Below, piece after piece: positions 34,996-43,968 of a stretch of 58,652 nucleotides of DNA. The stretch covers positions 1-58,652 of the forward strand of contig NZ_CAKRGI010000014.1 in assembly GCF_934330165.1 (NCBI RefSeq), written 5' to 3'. The stretch is from an uncultured Mediterraneibacter sp. Lineage in GTDB: Bacteria; Bacillota; Clostridia; Lachnospirales; Lachnospiraceae. The position numbers and the translations under genes are program-made. The notes below the pieces were generated by a model. It was not told the origin of the DNA. It saw only the letters and a program-made list of their open reading frames with translations, and made no database searches. The stretch's first letter is position 1; every line of letters starts with the position of its first letter.

Positions 34996-36063
34996 TTACT
35001 CTTCCGGCAGTTTCCACAAAACTTCAAAGGATGCTGCCTGCTTAATATCGTTCAACGGAAGGGTCGGCCTTAAGATAACCGGGATATCCAACAATCCCAC
35101 CTCTGCCAGCTCTTTTTCCAACCTCTCTTTTACCTGGAAAGTTCTCTCTTCATCATATTCATTCCAATCCAGTAAAATATATTTCAGTACATCCGGATTC
35201 AGCATCATCTGATTTTTATTCCAAAATGTAGTATGATGCATTGTGAATGAACGGAATGGATAATCAAACTTCGTTCTCCGCAGTTCGTCGATTGAAGTAT
35301 AATAGCGTTCTTCATACGGCATCTCTCCAAAAGACTCTTCCCTTTTTGTATTTCCCGGATTTACTTTCGTAATCCTGAGCGTTGAACCTGGATCAAGAAG
35401 CACCCTCTCATCTATCACGAAGGAAACCGGACCATATGCACTCCTCCTTCCGGTATTCAACCGGATATCACAGTTGTCAAAAAAGAGATCATTATAAACT
35501 CCGTCCCTTTTGTCTGATTCATCGGAATCCTGAGCCGTCTGAAACCCGCGGAAGTAATACTCTCCATATTGTCTTGAATACATCATTTTATTCTGTATAT
35601 ATGTAATTGCTGTCGAGACGCTGTTGGCATGATAAAGTCCATCACAAACCGTCATTTTCATTCCATGCTCCTCATCATACCAGTCCTTTGCACGATAATT
35701 CGGAATATTGCAATTCAACATTTCTTCCTTTTTCTCCATCAGATACTTGTAAATCTCCGATCTTGGGATGGTCCATATCTTTCTAATTAATTTTTTTACA
35801 TTTCCATCCTCCACACTTACCTTATCCTTTACCAGTCCGGTATAGTCACGTAAAATTTCTCGGTAAAAATCTCCTACCTGCGAATTTTGTGTATAGGTAA
35901 GCGTTCCGTACACCTGATCGCACTCCACCGCAATATTGATCAATTCTTTCATTTCTTCCGGTGTCCACTGAATATCCTTTTTTAATGCCTGAATCGTTCG
36001 GTGCGTGTCCATATAACTCGCACTTTCTCGTAACTGCTTTATAAATTCATCCTTTTCCAGCAT
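34996..36063 (-). CDS. Protein of unknown function
   Basis: 355 residues from ATG at 36063, chosen because GGGAGG precedes it by six bases; an upstream in-frame extension would overlap the chromate-transporter gene. I do not recognise the family. The N-terminal 100 residues are helical and charged. The middle carries LYHANSVSTAITYIQNKMM, YSRQYGEYYFRG, YNDLFFDNCDIRL and YGPVSFVIDERVLL. These faintly resemble the LYH-x-TS and FVLD patterns of ADP-ribosyltransferase-like folds, but that is a guess. No signal peptide or membrane helix is seen. It may be cotranscribed with the chromate transporter genes. Confidence 0.6.
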   Translation of the reverse strand: MLEKDEFIKQLRESASYMDTHRTIQALKKDIQWTPEEMKELINIAVECDQVYGTLTYTQNSQVGDFYREILRDYTGLVKDKVSVEDGNVKKLIRKIWTIPRSEIYKYLMEKKEEMLNCNIPNYRAKDWYDEEHGMKMTVCDGLYHANSVSTAITYIQNKMMYSRQYGEYYFRGFQTAQDSDESDKRDGVYNDLFFDNCDIRLNTGRRSAYGPVSFVIDERVLLDPGSTLRITKVNPGNTKREESFGEMPYEERYYTSIDELRRTKFDYPFRSFTMHHTTFWNKNQMMLNPDVLKYILLDWNEYDEERTFQVKERLEKELAEVGLLDIPVILRPTLPLNDIKQAASFEVLWKLPEE

Positions 36064-36146
36064 AGAGTGCCTCCCTGCGTTAATTTCTTCTCTCTGAATT
36101 TTCTCTGTCCAAATCTTATCTGTCTGAATTTCTATCGGTGATCCAG

Positions 36147-36710
36147 TCATTTTCCGGTCAATGCCAGCCCCGCTTTCATTAACCCTGCCAGCACCATCAC
36201 CCAGACAGGATTTATTTTGGTCTTTCTTAAGAATATCACACAAAGGATAAAAATAGCAACCATACTCCATTTTGTTCCTTCAAAGGATATTGCTGATGCA
36301 CTGCCCCAAAATGCTGAGAGCACGATCAGAATCCCTGCTGATGCGATCAGTGCCACAACCGCAGGACGCAGAGAGCCAAGCACACCTTGAAGCAGTTCCA
36401 TATTCCGGTATTTCAGATACAATTTTGCAATCACCGTAACAAGGATACAGGATGGAAGTATGCACCCTGCTGTCGCAGCTATCGCACCGGGCAATCCCGC
36501 AACTTTAATTCCGACAAAAGTTGCCGAATTGACCGCAATCGGTCCCGGTGTCATCTGTGAGATCGTGATCAGATCCGTAAACTCCGACATGCTCAGCCAC
36601 TGGTGCGTTGTAACAACCTGGCTCTGAATCAGCGGCATAGCGGCATAACCTCCACCAAAGCTGAACAGTCCCACCTGCAAAAAGCTAAAAAACAACCGAA
36701 TGTAGATCAT
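36147..36710 (-). CDS. chrA: Chromate transporter family protein, half-size (second gene of pair)
   Basis: 187 residues from ATG at 36710. The start overlaps the preceding gene's stop as ATGA and has GGAGGG upstream. QVGLFSFGGGYAAMPLIQSQVV and QMTPGPIAVNSATFVGIKVAG are the duplicated ChrA signatures. Half-size ChrA proteins act in pairs. The family exports chromate, but in gut anaerobes the natural substrate is unknown. Confidence 0.9.
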   Translation of the reverse strand: MIYIRLFFSFLQVGLFSFGGGYAAMPLIQSQVVTTHQWLSMSEFTDLITISQMTPGPIAVNSATFVGIKVAGLPGAIAATAGCILPSCILVTVIAKLYLKYRNMELLQGVLGSLRPAVVALIASAGILIVLSAFWGSASAISFEGTKWSMVAIFILCVIFLRKTKINPVWVMVLAGLMKAGLALTGK

Positions 36711-37288
36711 TTCATTTCCCTCCTTTTTGCAAAAAGAGTGCGAATCACACCCAGAAAACCACATCCCAGAATGATAAGAACTACATTGACTCCGAAAATA
36801 CAAGAACACATAAAAGCTCCGATCATGATTCCAACCGAAACGGCATCCTTCTCCTTTACGATTCCTGCTCCCATTTCATACGTAACCGATGCAATTACTG
36901 CCCCTACTCCTGCCTGCATCCCCTCCAGCATCTGACTGATAAAAAAATTACTGCGAAATGCCTGATAAAAAACCGAAATCACTGATATGATGACAAATGG
37001 GGGAAGAATTGTCCCCAGGATCGACACCAGTACCCCTGCGATTCCTGCCAGTTTATATCCTACTACGATTGCTCCATTCACTGCGATCGCTCCCGGTGAG
37101 GACTGTGCGATTGCCACAAGATCCAGCATTTCTTTCTCATCGATCCAATGCAGATCATCTACGAATTTTTTCTTCATTAATGTAACGATCACATAGCCGC
37201 CACCAAAAGTAAATGTGCTTAAATATAAAGTTGAAATAAAAAGTTTCCATAAAACTTTCGCTTTTGCTTCTTTTCCCTTTTTCTCCAT
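36707..37288 (-). CDS. chrA: Chromate transporter family protein, half-size (first gene of pair)
   Basis: 193 residues, about six membrane helices. YLSTFTFGGGYVIVTLMKKKFV and IAQSSPGAIAVNGAIVVGYKLAG are the ChrA motifs. Together with the next gene it makes a heteromeric ChrA-type carrier. A positively charged first 13 residues (KKGKEAKAK) and GGAGG at the start support the chosen ATG. Confidence 0.9.
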   Translation of the reverse strand: MEKKGKEAKAKVLWKLFISTLYLSTFTFGGGYVIVTLMKKKFVDDLHWIDEKEMLDLVAIAQSSPGAIAVNGAIVVGYKLAGIAGVLVSILGTILPPFVIISVISVFYQAFRSNFFISQMLEGMQAGVGAVIASVTYEMGAGIVKEKDAVSVGIMIGAFMCSCIFGVNVVLIILGCGFLGVIRTLFAKRREMK

Positions 37289-37353
37289 AAAATTTCCTCC
37301 AACAAAACCAGTATATTACTGTTCGGGGAGGATGTAAAATATTTTAAAAAGGT

Positions 37354-38115
37354 CTATCTCATTTTTCTAAAATCAAATTCATCGGTACGATTCAACAGTT
37401 GTGACCATCTTGCTGAAATCAGCTTGGCATACTGGATTGGAAGAAGTCCATAACTTCCAAGTGAATAACCATCATTCATTTCCAGAAATACTGTCTGAAG
37501 CTTTCCATTCTTTTCGATTACGGCAAAATCCAGACTTCCTCCCATGGGTCTTTCACGGATCATTCTAAACGCTTCTACTACCTGATCCACTACTTCCGCA
37601 TCAAAATGATAATGGTAATCTCCCTGATACGGTCTGATATCAACCAATTCATCATAAATAATAAACCCTCTCCATTCCATCCTGGGATCAATAACATCGC
37701 AACAAAGTACTTCATAATTTTCATAACAGCTTCCACAGCCTATCAAATCCTTTGATGATCGAATCACATGTCCGGTAAATGCTTTGCTTTTTACCGGTTT
37801 TACAAAAATTCCCCATTTTTCTGGATGAGTATTGATCGAATTGATTGTATCTTTCCAGACATTTCTTCCCATAAACTTTCTTAATTCCACTGGATAATCT
37901 TCACAAACCGGAACTACACCAAACTTTTTTAGGATTATTTCCACCTGAGTAATATAATCCAGTACAATATCTTCCTTTTTGACGCTTTCATAAATATCAC
38001 TGATTTTTTGATATCTGACTATTTCTGCTCCCATTTCACGAAATCCATAAACTGCCTGTGAAATATTCTGCGAATGATATTCCCCATTCTGTCGAATTTT
38101 CGCATAGACCTTCAT
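37354..38115 (-). CDS. ATP-grasp domain protein (DUF4343 type)
   Basis: 253 residues. RNVWKDTI, WGIFVKPVKSKAFTGHVI (nucleotide-binding lysine region), EWRGFIIYDELVDIRPYQGDYHYHFD and the metal-binding stretch VFLEMNDGYSLGSYGL place it with ATP-grasp enzymes. These ligate a carboxylate to an amine or thiol. The substrates are unknown and no modifiable precursor peptide is seen nearby. It lies 40 bases after the small XRE regulator gene on the same strand. Confidence 0.8.
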   Translation of the reverse strand: MKVYAKIRQNGEYHSQNISQAVYGFREMGAEIVRYQKISDIYESVKKEDIVLDYITQVEIILKKFGVVPVCEDYPVELRKFMGRNVWKDTINSINTHPEKWGIFVKPVKSKAFTGHVIRSSKDLIGCGSCYENYEVLCCDVIDPRMEWRGFIIYDELVDIRPYQGDYHYHFDAEVVDQVVEAFRMIRERPMGGSLDFAVIEKNGKLQTVFLEMNDGYSLGSYGLLPIQYAKLISARWSQLLNRTDEFDFRKMR

Positions 38116-38155
38116 TTTTCTTCCTTCCCCTTTTTCTCTTTTTCATATCATTGAA

Positions 38156-38410
38156 TTATGTAGCAAACCACACTATGTCCTCTCTTTGTACCACAAGGAT
38201 CTCATCAATCGTAACCTCCAGTACTGCTGCCAGCACCACCAGATTGTCAATCGTCGGCATTGCTGTCCCATGCTGCCATTTATAAATAGCCTGTGGTGTC
38301 GTAAATCCAAAAATGTTCTGCATTTCTCTTACTGACAAGCCTGCCGCCTTTCTCAATTTCATAATATTTCTTCCTGTAGCTACCATATCAATAGCTGGTA
38401 TCGTCATCAT
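38156..38410 (-). CDS. Small XRE-family HTH regulator
   Basis: 84 residues, nearly all an HTH_3 domain: NIMKLRKAAGLSVREMQNIFGFTTPQAIYKWQHGTAMPTIDNLVVLAAVLEVTIDEIL. AAAGGAAG precedes a double ATG (38410 or 38407). It probably regulates its own unit, which may include the ATP-grasp gene downstream. The target is unknown. Confidence 0.88.
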   Translation of the reverse strand: MMTIPAIDMVATGRNIMKLRKAAGLSVREMQNIFGFTTPQAIYKWQHGTAMPTIDNLVVLAAVLEVTIDEILVVQREDIVWFAT

Positions 38411-38506
38411 CTTTCTTCCTTTCTGCTTCCGGCAGAAAAATTTCTTTCATCCATTTTTCCTGTCTGAGTACATCACCCCAGCCAGGTTTCCCTGCCGGCA
38501 GATGCA

Positions 38507-39721
38507 CTACTCAGAAGCTTTAAAATTATAAACTGGTTTCATTACATCAATCACATCTACGGACTCTCCAATCACATCAATGATATCGTCGAGTCTTTTA
38601 TACGCCATTGGTGCTTCATCTAAAGTATTTTCATTAATTGATGTGGTATAAATTCCTTTCATTATATTTTTGTATTCATTCATACTAAGCTCGGTTTTTG
38701 CCTTTGTCCGTGACATCAATCTTCCTGCTCCATGTGGTGCAGAAAAATTCCATTCAGCATTTCCTTTTCCGATTGCAAGCACACTTCCATCTCTCATATT
38801 AATCGGAATCAGCACTTTTTCTCCTTTATGTGCTGCAATAGCTCCTTTCCGCAGAATCATTTCTTTTATATCAATATAATTATGAATTGTATGAAAAGCC
38901 TCTCCTCCCATCATGCCCGTCCTCTCCAAAATGATCTCTGCCATTTTTTCTCTGCTTCGCTTTGCAAATTCCTGACAGATTTCAACGTCATACAAATAGT
39001 CATCAAGATATTTTCCTGATAAAAAGCACAAATCCTCAGGCATATTTGTCTCCGATTCATATACTTGCCAGTGGAGCTTCTCTAAAGCCCGTTGAATCTC
39101 TTTTCTACGTCCCTGTTCTTTGTAAGTTCTGATAATTTCATCACGTTTTTCAAGATACTCTCCATATCCCCGGTCAAGATTAACTGCAAGTTGTTGATAA
39201 AACTCTGCAACCTGCTTTCCAAGATTCCTCGATCCGGAATGAATGATCAGATATTTTGTACCATCTGCTGCTTCGTCAATTTCAATGAAATGATTGCCTC
39301 CACCCAGTGTACCAAGCGATCTTTCTAGCCATTTTGTATTTTTTAACTCTCGATAACACCGAAGTTTCGTCAGATCAAATTTCTCCTGTCTTCCTTCCCA
39401 GACATTTCTCCCTGACGGAATAAAATGTGCTGCCTCATCAACCTTTTCAAAATCAATTTTGATATTTCCGAGATTTACGGTATACATCCCACATCCAATA
39501 TCTACACCTACCATATTGGGAACTACTTTATCTTTGATCGTCATTGTAGTTCCGATCGTGCAGCCTTTTCCCGCGTGAACATCCGGCATAATACGAACTT
39601 TCGTCTCTTCCGTTATCACATAATCACACATTCGGCGAATTTGCTCAATCGCTTCTGGTTCTATCACTTTCGCATAACAAATTGCCGTATTCACTTTTCC
39701 TTTTATTTCAAATCCACTCAT
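38507..39721 (-). CDS. rtcB: RtcB family RNA ligase
   Basis: 404 residues from ATG at 39721 (AAAGGA upstream); a longer in-frame extension to 39787 is unlikely. MPDVHAGKGCTIG, MVGVDIGCGMYTVNLG (metal-binding Cys), GTLGGGNHFIEI, IHSGSRNLGKQVAEF and SAPHGAGRLMSR (guanylylated His region) are the full RtcB set. It joins 2',3'-cyclic phosphate RNA ends to 5'-OH ends with GTP and Mn2+, and may repair RNAs cut by toxins. No archease gene is seen beside it. Confidence 0.93.
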   Translation of the reverse strand: MSGFEIKGKVNTAICYAKVIEPEAIEQIRRMCDYVITEETKVRIMPDVHAGKGCTIGTTMTIKDKVVPNMVGVDIGCGMYTVNLGNIKIDFEKVDEAAHFIPSGRNVWEGRQEKFDLTKLRCYRELKNTKWLERSLGTLGGGNHFIEIDEAADGTKYLIIHSGSRNLGKQVAEFYQQLAVNLDRGYGEYLEKRDEIIRTYKEQGRRKEIQRALEKLHWQVYESETNMPEDLCFLSGKYLDDYLYDVEICQEFAKRSREKMAEIILERTGMMGGEAFHTIHNYIDIKEMILRKGAIAAHKGEKVLIPINMRDGSVLAIGKGNAEWNFSAPHGAGRLMSRTKAKTELSMNEYKNIMKGIYTTSINENTLDEAPMAYKRLDDIIDVIGESVDVIDVMKPVYNFKASE

Positions 39722-39838
39722 TTTCTTTTTCCTTTCCTGATAAATTATAAGAAATCGGCTTATCAACTCTTTCAAATATCCTTTCAAGTATCGTAGTAGT
39801 CTTCCAGGTTACTTGCATAGCTTAAATACCCTGATGTC

Positions 39839-39880
39839 AAAAAACCGCCTATCCAGTGCATCCACACAAGATAAGCGGTT
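39839..39880 (-). terminator. Terminator after the 50-residue CxxC protein gene
   Basis: On the minus strand AACCGCTTATC pairs with GATAGGCGGTT (one mismatch), followed by TTTTTGA. It lies about 35 bases after the small gene's stop and before rtcB. Confidence 0.8.
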
Positions 39881-39912
39881 CTGAAATCTATATGGTTATC
39901 TGTTGCCATTCT

Positions 39913-40065
39913 CTACCCGAACGACCTCACACCCCTGACTACAGTATTTTCTTCAAGCTTACTCTTATCTGAATACACAAAACTGACACCACACTCTTCA
40001 CATTTGAGTGCCGCATCATCTATAATTTCCAGATCTAAATAACTTGAACGAATGACTGTAAACAT
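39913..40065 (-). CDS. Small CxxC protein of unknown function (50 aa)
   Basis: A 50-residue frame starts MFTVIRSSYLDLEIIDD and contains LKCEECGVSFVYSD, with one CxxC pair that could bind zinc or iron as a dimer. AGGAAGGAG sits at ideal distance before the ATG at 40065, and an intrinsic terminator follows the stop. Together these argue for a real transcription and translation unit even though it is too short for usual gene calling. It might be a rubredoxin-knuckle-like fragment; function unknown. Confidence 0.7.
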   Translation of the reverse strand: MFTVIRSSYLDLEIIDDAALKCEECGVSFVYSDKSKLEENTVVRGVRSFG

Positions 40066-40167
40066 CTTTTTCTCCTTCCTGATAAGCCCCATTATAACAG
40101 TCCTGTCCTCTCTCTGCTGTATACATTAACATAAAATTATATATTTGTCATTATACTCGTGGTATAT
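40066..40167. other. AT-rich spacer before palindromic unit A
   Basis: Short AT-rich stretch between the CxxC gene and the left end of the repeat unit. No clear promoter hexamers could be fixed. Confidence 0.4.
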
Positions 40168-40921
40168 AAATTTGTATTTGCTGAAGAGGAAATGTTCTGG
40201 CATCAAGAAGGATTTTGACAGAAGAGTGTTCATATCCGTACTTGTTGTTGCATCGCAGTGCAGGACCCGCTTTACCTCAGCCCGTTGACAACTTGTAACA
40301 GAAACGTGGAAATGCTCGTGCAAAGGCACTCGCATTTACGTTCCTTAACAAGTTGGGCAAAGTGTCTTCGGAACGCTCCCTGTCAATGCACTGCTCACGC
40401 AACAGCAAGGGCGGATATTGGGCTTTTCAAGTCAGAAAGCGTTTCTCTCACCGGAACATTTTCTTCCAACAAACACGAAATTTCAATAAGAAATAAAGAG
40501 CCGGATGGCTATCGACTAAGATCAATAATCTGTAAGATGTAGTATTTGATATTTACTGTCTGACACTTACCATCTTAGTCGATAACCTTCCGGCTTTTCT
40601 TGTCATTTTCAAATTTGCATTGTTGAGTGAATACGCTGTGAAGCCAGTGTAACTTCTTATTGAGGTGACCAGCGGAAAGCAGGGGGGTTCCTGAGCAGGT
40701 GCATTAACGTAGAGCGTTCCGAAGACACTTTGCAGCGTTTGTTAGAGAAAGTAAATGGGAGTGCCTCTGCACGAGCATTTCCACTTTCGAGTTACAAACG
40801 GTCAACAGGCTGAGGTAAAGCGAGCCTGCACCGCAAAGGAATATCCCTGCTTTCCGCGTCCGCTCTGCCACATAGAAGTTTTCTACTTTCCAGGCGTATA
40901 ATCCAGACAATTACAAATTTT
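40168..40921. repeat. Giant palindromic repeat unit A
   Basis: About 750 bp whose two halves are imperfect inverted repeats. Examples are AGTGTCTTCGGAACGCTC in the left arm and its exact complement in the right arm, and the central stem 40500-40522 / 40572-40594. The ends match TTTGTATTTG on the left and CAAATT-type sequence on the right. A direct, closely similar copy is unit B (42204-42933). Small open frames on both strands are shadows of the palindrome and have no coding character. I do not recognise it as a known insertion sequence. Confidence 0.85.
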
Positions 40922-41210
40922 ATACTTATTTCATACAATTTTTAAACTCTCTTCATTGCTTTTCCTCTTACACTATCTTATACTCTTCTCACATCAAAAG
41001 CTCAGACAGATTCTATTTCCATTTTCTATGTCTGATGTCCAGTATGCAGGAAAGCCTAGGGGAAAAATTTTAACCCCCCTTTTAAGAAGTCTTTTAAAAT
41101 TTTATTCTTAGGACTCTGCTATGGACGCATCTCATATTTCAGGACCATTTCGGTCAGAGATTTTCATTTTGATGATAACGATTATATTTTTTATTAGGGA
41201 GGACTTGCCT
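40922..41210. other. Leader region of rpn
   Basis: AT-rich spacer between unit A and the rpn gene. A CCCCCCTTTTAAG stretch lies near 41080. I could not assign a confident promoter. The rpn ribosome binding site GGGAGG is at its right end. Confidence 0.4.
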
Positions 41211-42203
41211 ATGGGACAAGCAGATGTAAATGTTAATCTTTGGCTTAAGGATACGAAACGGTTCGCAGACCTGTTCAATGCCATTTTATTTCATGGAGAA
41301 ACCGTGATCCTGCCGGAGAATCTTCACCCCAGCCCGGAGACAGCCGCAGTCAGTCTTCAGGACGCCCAGGGGAAAAATGTCGTAAAAAAGCAGTACCGTG
41401 ATATCATCATGAACTGGCAGGATCAGGCTGTCCTGATGTTGCTGGCAGTAGAATCCCAGACTGCGGTCCATTACGCTGCACCGTTAAAAGTCATGCTCTA
41501 TGACAGTATGGAATACGCAGAACAGGTACGGGTCAAATGGAAAGAACATCCACCCCGTCTTTCTTCGGCTGAATTTCTTTCCCGGTTTCAAAAGAATGAT
41601 AAACTCATCCCGGTGATTACTTTGGTCTTCTATTATGGGACAGAGGAATGGGATGGACCGCTGGAGCTGCATCAGATGTTTGATCTTGGTACAGAAAAAA
41701 GCCACGCAGAATTACTGAAAAAATACCTTCCAAATTATCATATTAATCTGGTGGATGTCAGAAGACTGGAGAATTTAGAATCTTTTCAAAGTGATTTACA
41801 AATTGTCTTTGGTATGCTACAATGTAGTCAGGATAAATACGCAATGCGTACATACATAGCAAACCATAAAGAGTATTTTCAAAAGCTGGATCTAGAGACT
41901 TATCATGCACTTGGTGCATTTTTAAATTTCCGGCAGCTGATGGAGATAAACGTAAAACAGAAAGAAAGGGAGGAACTGGATATGTGTAAAGCACTGGAAG
42001 ATATTTATAACGATGGCGTTCAGGCTGGTATAGAAGCGGGGATAAAACAGGGCAGGGAATCGGGGATCGCTCAGGGAGAAGAAGCCCATAAGAAAGATGT
42101 TGCCTTTCAGATGCAAAAGCTTGGTTATCCTTTGGAGGCAATTGCGGCAGTACTGAGAGAAACGGTTGAAGGCATCAGCAAGATACTGGCTGTAGTTAGA
42201 TAA
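41211..42203 (+). CDS. Rpn family PD-(D/E)XK nuclease / putative transposase bracketed by palindromic repeats
   Basis: 330 residues from ATG at 41211, selected for the GGGAGG before it; an in-frame extension to 41121 has none. NVNLWLKDTKRFADLFNAILFHG near the start, then KKQYRDIIMNWQDQAVLMLLAVESQT (D...E-x-Q nuclease core) and PVITLVFYYGTEEWDGPLELHQMF, are typical of Rpn/transposase_31-like proteins. The C-terminus has Gly-rich repeats (AGIEAGIKQGRESGIAQGEE), as in many members. The stop codon is fused to the left end of repeat unit B. Known Rpn proteins cut DNA and stimulate recombination; action on the flanking palindromes is a hypothesis. Confidence 0.85.
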   Translation: MGQADVNVNLWLKDTKRFADLFNAILFHGETVILPENLHPSPETAAVSLQDAQGKNVVKKQYRDIIMNWQDQAVLMLLAVESQTAVHYAAPLKVMLYDSMEYAEQVRVKWKEHPPRLSSAEFLSRFQKNDKLIPVITLVFYYGTEEWDGPLELHQMFDLGTEKSHAELLKKYLPNYHINLVDVRRLENLESFQSDLQIVFGMLQCSQDKYAMRTYIANHKEYFQKLDLETYHALGAFLNFRQLMEINVKQKEREELDMCKALEDIYNDGVQAGIEAGIKQGRESGIAQGEEAHKKDVAFQMQKLGYPLEAIAAVLRETVEGISKILAVVR

Positions 42204-42933
42204 CTTTGTATTTGTTGAGGGGGAAATATCCCGGCAGCAGGAAGGGGCTTGACAGAAGAACGTTCATATCCGCCCATGTTGTTGCATCGCAGTGCAGGCC
42301 CCGCTTTACCTCAGCCCGTTGACAACTTGTAACAGTGCAGTGGAAACAGTCGTGCAGAGGCACTCCTGTTTACTCCCCTTAACAAGTTGGGCAAAGTGTC
42401 TTCGGAACGCTCTCTGTCAATGCACTGCTCACGCAACAGCAAGGGCGGATATTGGGCTTTTCAAGTCAGAAAGCATTCCTCGCACCGGAACATTTTCTCC
42501 CAACAAACACAAAATTCCAATAAGAAATAAAGAGCCGGATGGCTATCAACTAAGATATCAGATACTGCAGTTTGCAGATTGTTTATCCTGGTCAATAGCC
42601 ATTCGGCTTCTTTCTACCGTTTTTAAATTTGCATTGTTGAGTGAATACGCTGTGGAGCCAGTGTGACTTCTTATTGAGATGGTCAGCGGAAAGCAGGGGT
42701 GTTCCTGAGCAGGTGCATTAGCGTAGAGCGTTCCGAAGACACTTTGCAACGTTTGTTAGAGAAAGTAAATGGGAGTGCCTCTGCACGAGCATTTCCACTT
42801 TCGAGTTACAAACGGTCAACGGGCTGAGGTAAAGCGGGCCTGCACTGCGAGGGAATATCCCTGCTTTCCGCGTCCGATCCGCCACATAGAAGTTTTCTGC
42901 TTTACAGGCGTATCACCACAACAAATACAAATT
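42204..42933. repeat. Giant palindromic repeat unit B
   Basis: About 730 bp, a second copy of unit A in the same orientation. It shares long identical blocks (for example ACGCAACAGCAAGGGCGGAT and GAGCGTTCCGAAGACACT) and the same internal inverted symmetry. Its central stem differs from A (GCCGGATGGCTAT / ATAGCCATTCGGC), but pairing is preserved. It starts right at the rpn stop and ends at the -35 box of the NYN gene promoter. Open frames within it are non-coding shadows. Confidence 0.85.
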
Positions 42934-42960
42934 GTCCTTTCTCCTCAATCGTGCTACAAT
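42932..42960 (+). promoter_or_regulatory. Promoter of the NYN-like gene at the end of repeat B
   Basis: TTGTCC at 42932-42937, 17-base spacer, TACAAT at 42955-42960. The -35 overlaps the terminal CAAATTG of repeat B. The predicted transcript start (about 42967) leaves only about 10 nt before the ATG at 42977. Confidence 0.65.
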
Positions 42961-42976
42961 GATCTCGTCCGAATGA

Positions 42977-43942
42977 ATGGTGGTTATTATTAAATATTAT
43001 TTAGTAGACAGTGAGAACGTCAACGACAACTGGTTGATGCTGCTGGATCTGAGTGACGAAACGGATAAGATCATCGTGTTTTATACGAAAAATTCACCTC
43101 ATATGTCCTATTCATCAGTCATCAAACTGCTCGGATGTACTCGCGAAATCAAATTTGAAGAATGCAATGAGGGAAATAATGCTCTGGATTTTCAGTTGAT
43201 CTCTTACCTTGGTTATCTGATGAAGAACGAAGAATTGAAAGATTCTGAGTTTATTGTAATGAGTAACGATACCGGTTATGATCCTGCGGTCAACTTTTGG
43301 AAAAAAAGAGGGTTTCCTGTGAACAGAATTAATGTGAATTACTGCAAGTTATCTTTGCAGCGGCAGAAGGAGGCAGCCCTTCGCCTGGCAGAACAAGCCG
43401 TTTCTGTCAAGATGCAGTCTGCAGAAGATTTTTCCGGCGAAGAATCTCATCCGGGATCTTCCGCTGAAGAACTTCCTTTTAAAGACAGACCGGAAGAAGT
43501 TCCTTCTTCCATTTGTCCTGAGCTTTTAAAAGAAGTTCCGACTTCTCAGAAGCCCTGTTCTTTTGATAAGGAAGAAGTCGATGCTCTCATCAACTGCCTT
43601 GGCAAAGATAATCTGATTGCAATTCACGAAACCCTGGTTCATGTATACGGGCAGAAGCAGGGACAAAGTATTTACAAAACCGTAAAAGATAAATCTTATT
43701 CTTTTGCACCTGAAACTCTTTCACGCAAAGATAAGGTACACTATTTTACTGATATCATTTTTTCACACAGTGACCTGAACGATCCTGGAAACTTCTTAGA
43801 TTTCCTTGAAAAAAATAAGGACAAATCTAAAAATCTCAATGGAGTCCGCTCTGCGATCACCAAGGCTTATGGAAATAATACCGGGATGAAATACTACAGT
43901 CTTTTCAAGCCTTATTTTAAAACGATATCAGCCTTAAAATAA
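42977..43942 (+). CDS. NYN/PIN-like domain protein, putative RNase
   Basis: 321 residues. The N-terminus KYYLVDSENVNDNWLMLLDL has the conserved early Asp of NYN/PIN-like folds. IVFYTKNSPHMSY, NALDFQLISYLGYLMKN and EFIVMSNDTGYDPAVNFWKKRGFPV supply further acidic residues in the expected places. A Ser/Glu/Pro-rich linker (about residues 140-190) leads to a helical C-terminal domain of unknown type. No ribosome binding site precedes the ATG, and the promoter lies so close that the mRNA may be nearly leaderless. RNase activity is inferred from the fold only. Confidence 0.75.
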   Translation: MVVIIKYYLVDSENVNDNWLMLLDLSDETDKIIVFYTKNSPHMSYSSVIKLLGCTREIKFEECNEGNNALDFQLISYLGYLMKNEELKDSEFIVMSNDTGYDPAVNFWKKRGFPVNRINVNYCKLSLQRQKEAALRLAEQAVSVKMQSAEDFSGEESHPGSSAEELPFKDRPEEVPSSICPELLKEVPTSQKPCSFDKEEVDALINCLGKDNLIAIHETLVHVYGQKQGQSIYKTVKDKSYSFAPETLSRKDKVHYFTDIIFSHSDLNDPGNFLDFLEKNKDKSKNLNGVRSAITKAYGNNTGMKYYSLFKPYFKTISALK

Positions 43943-43968
43943 CGAACGACAGAAAGGAAATTCGGACA

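Noticed and set aside
37354..38410. RiPP or graspetide cluster around the ATP-grasp gene
   Set aside because: No precursor peptide with repeated acidic/Thr cores was found between 37,300 and 38,500, and no dedicated exporter or protease lies beside it.
40126..40910. Short open frames on both strands in palindromic unit A, and the equivalents in unit B
   Set aside because: They arise from the inverted symmetry and appear as mirrored versions in both copies. None has a ribosome binding site or known domain.
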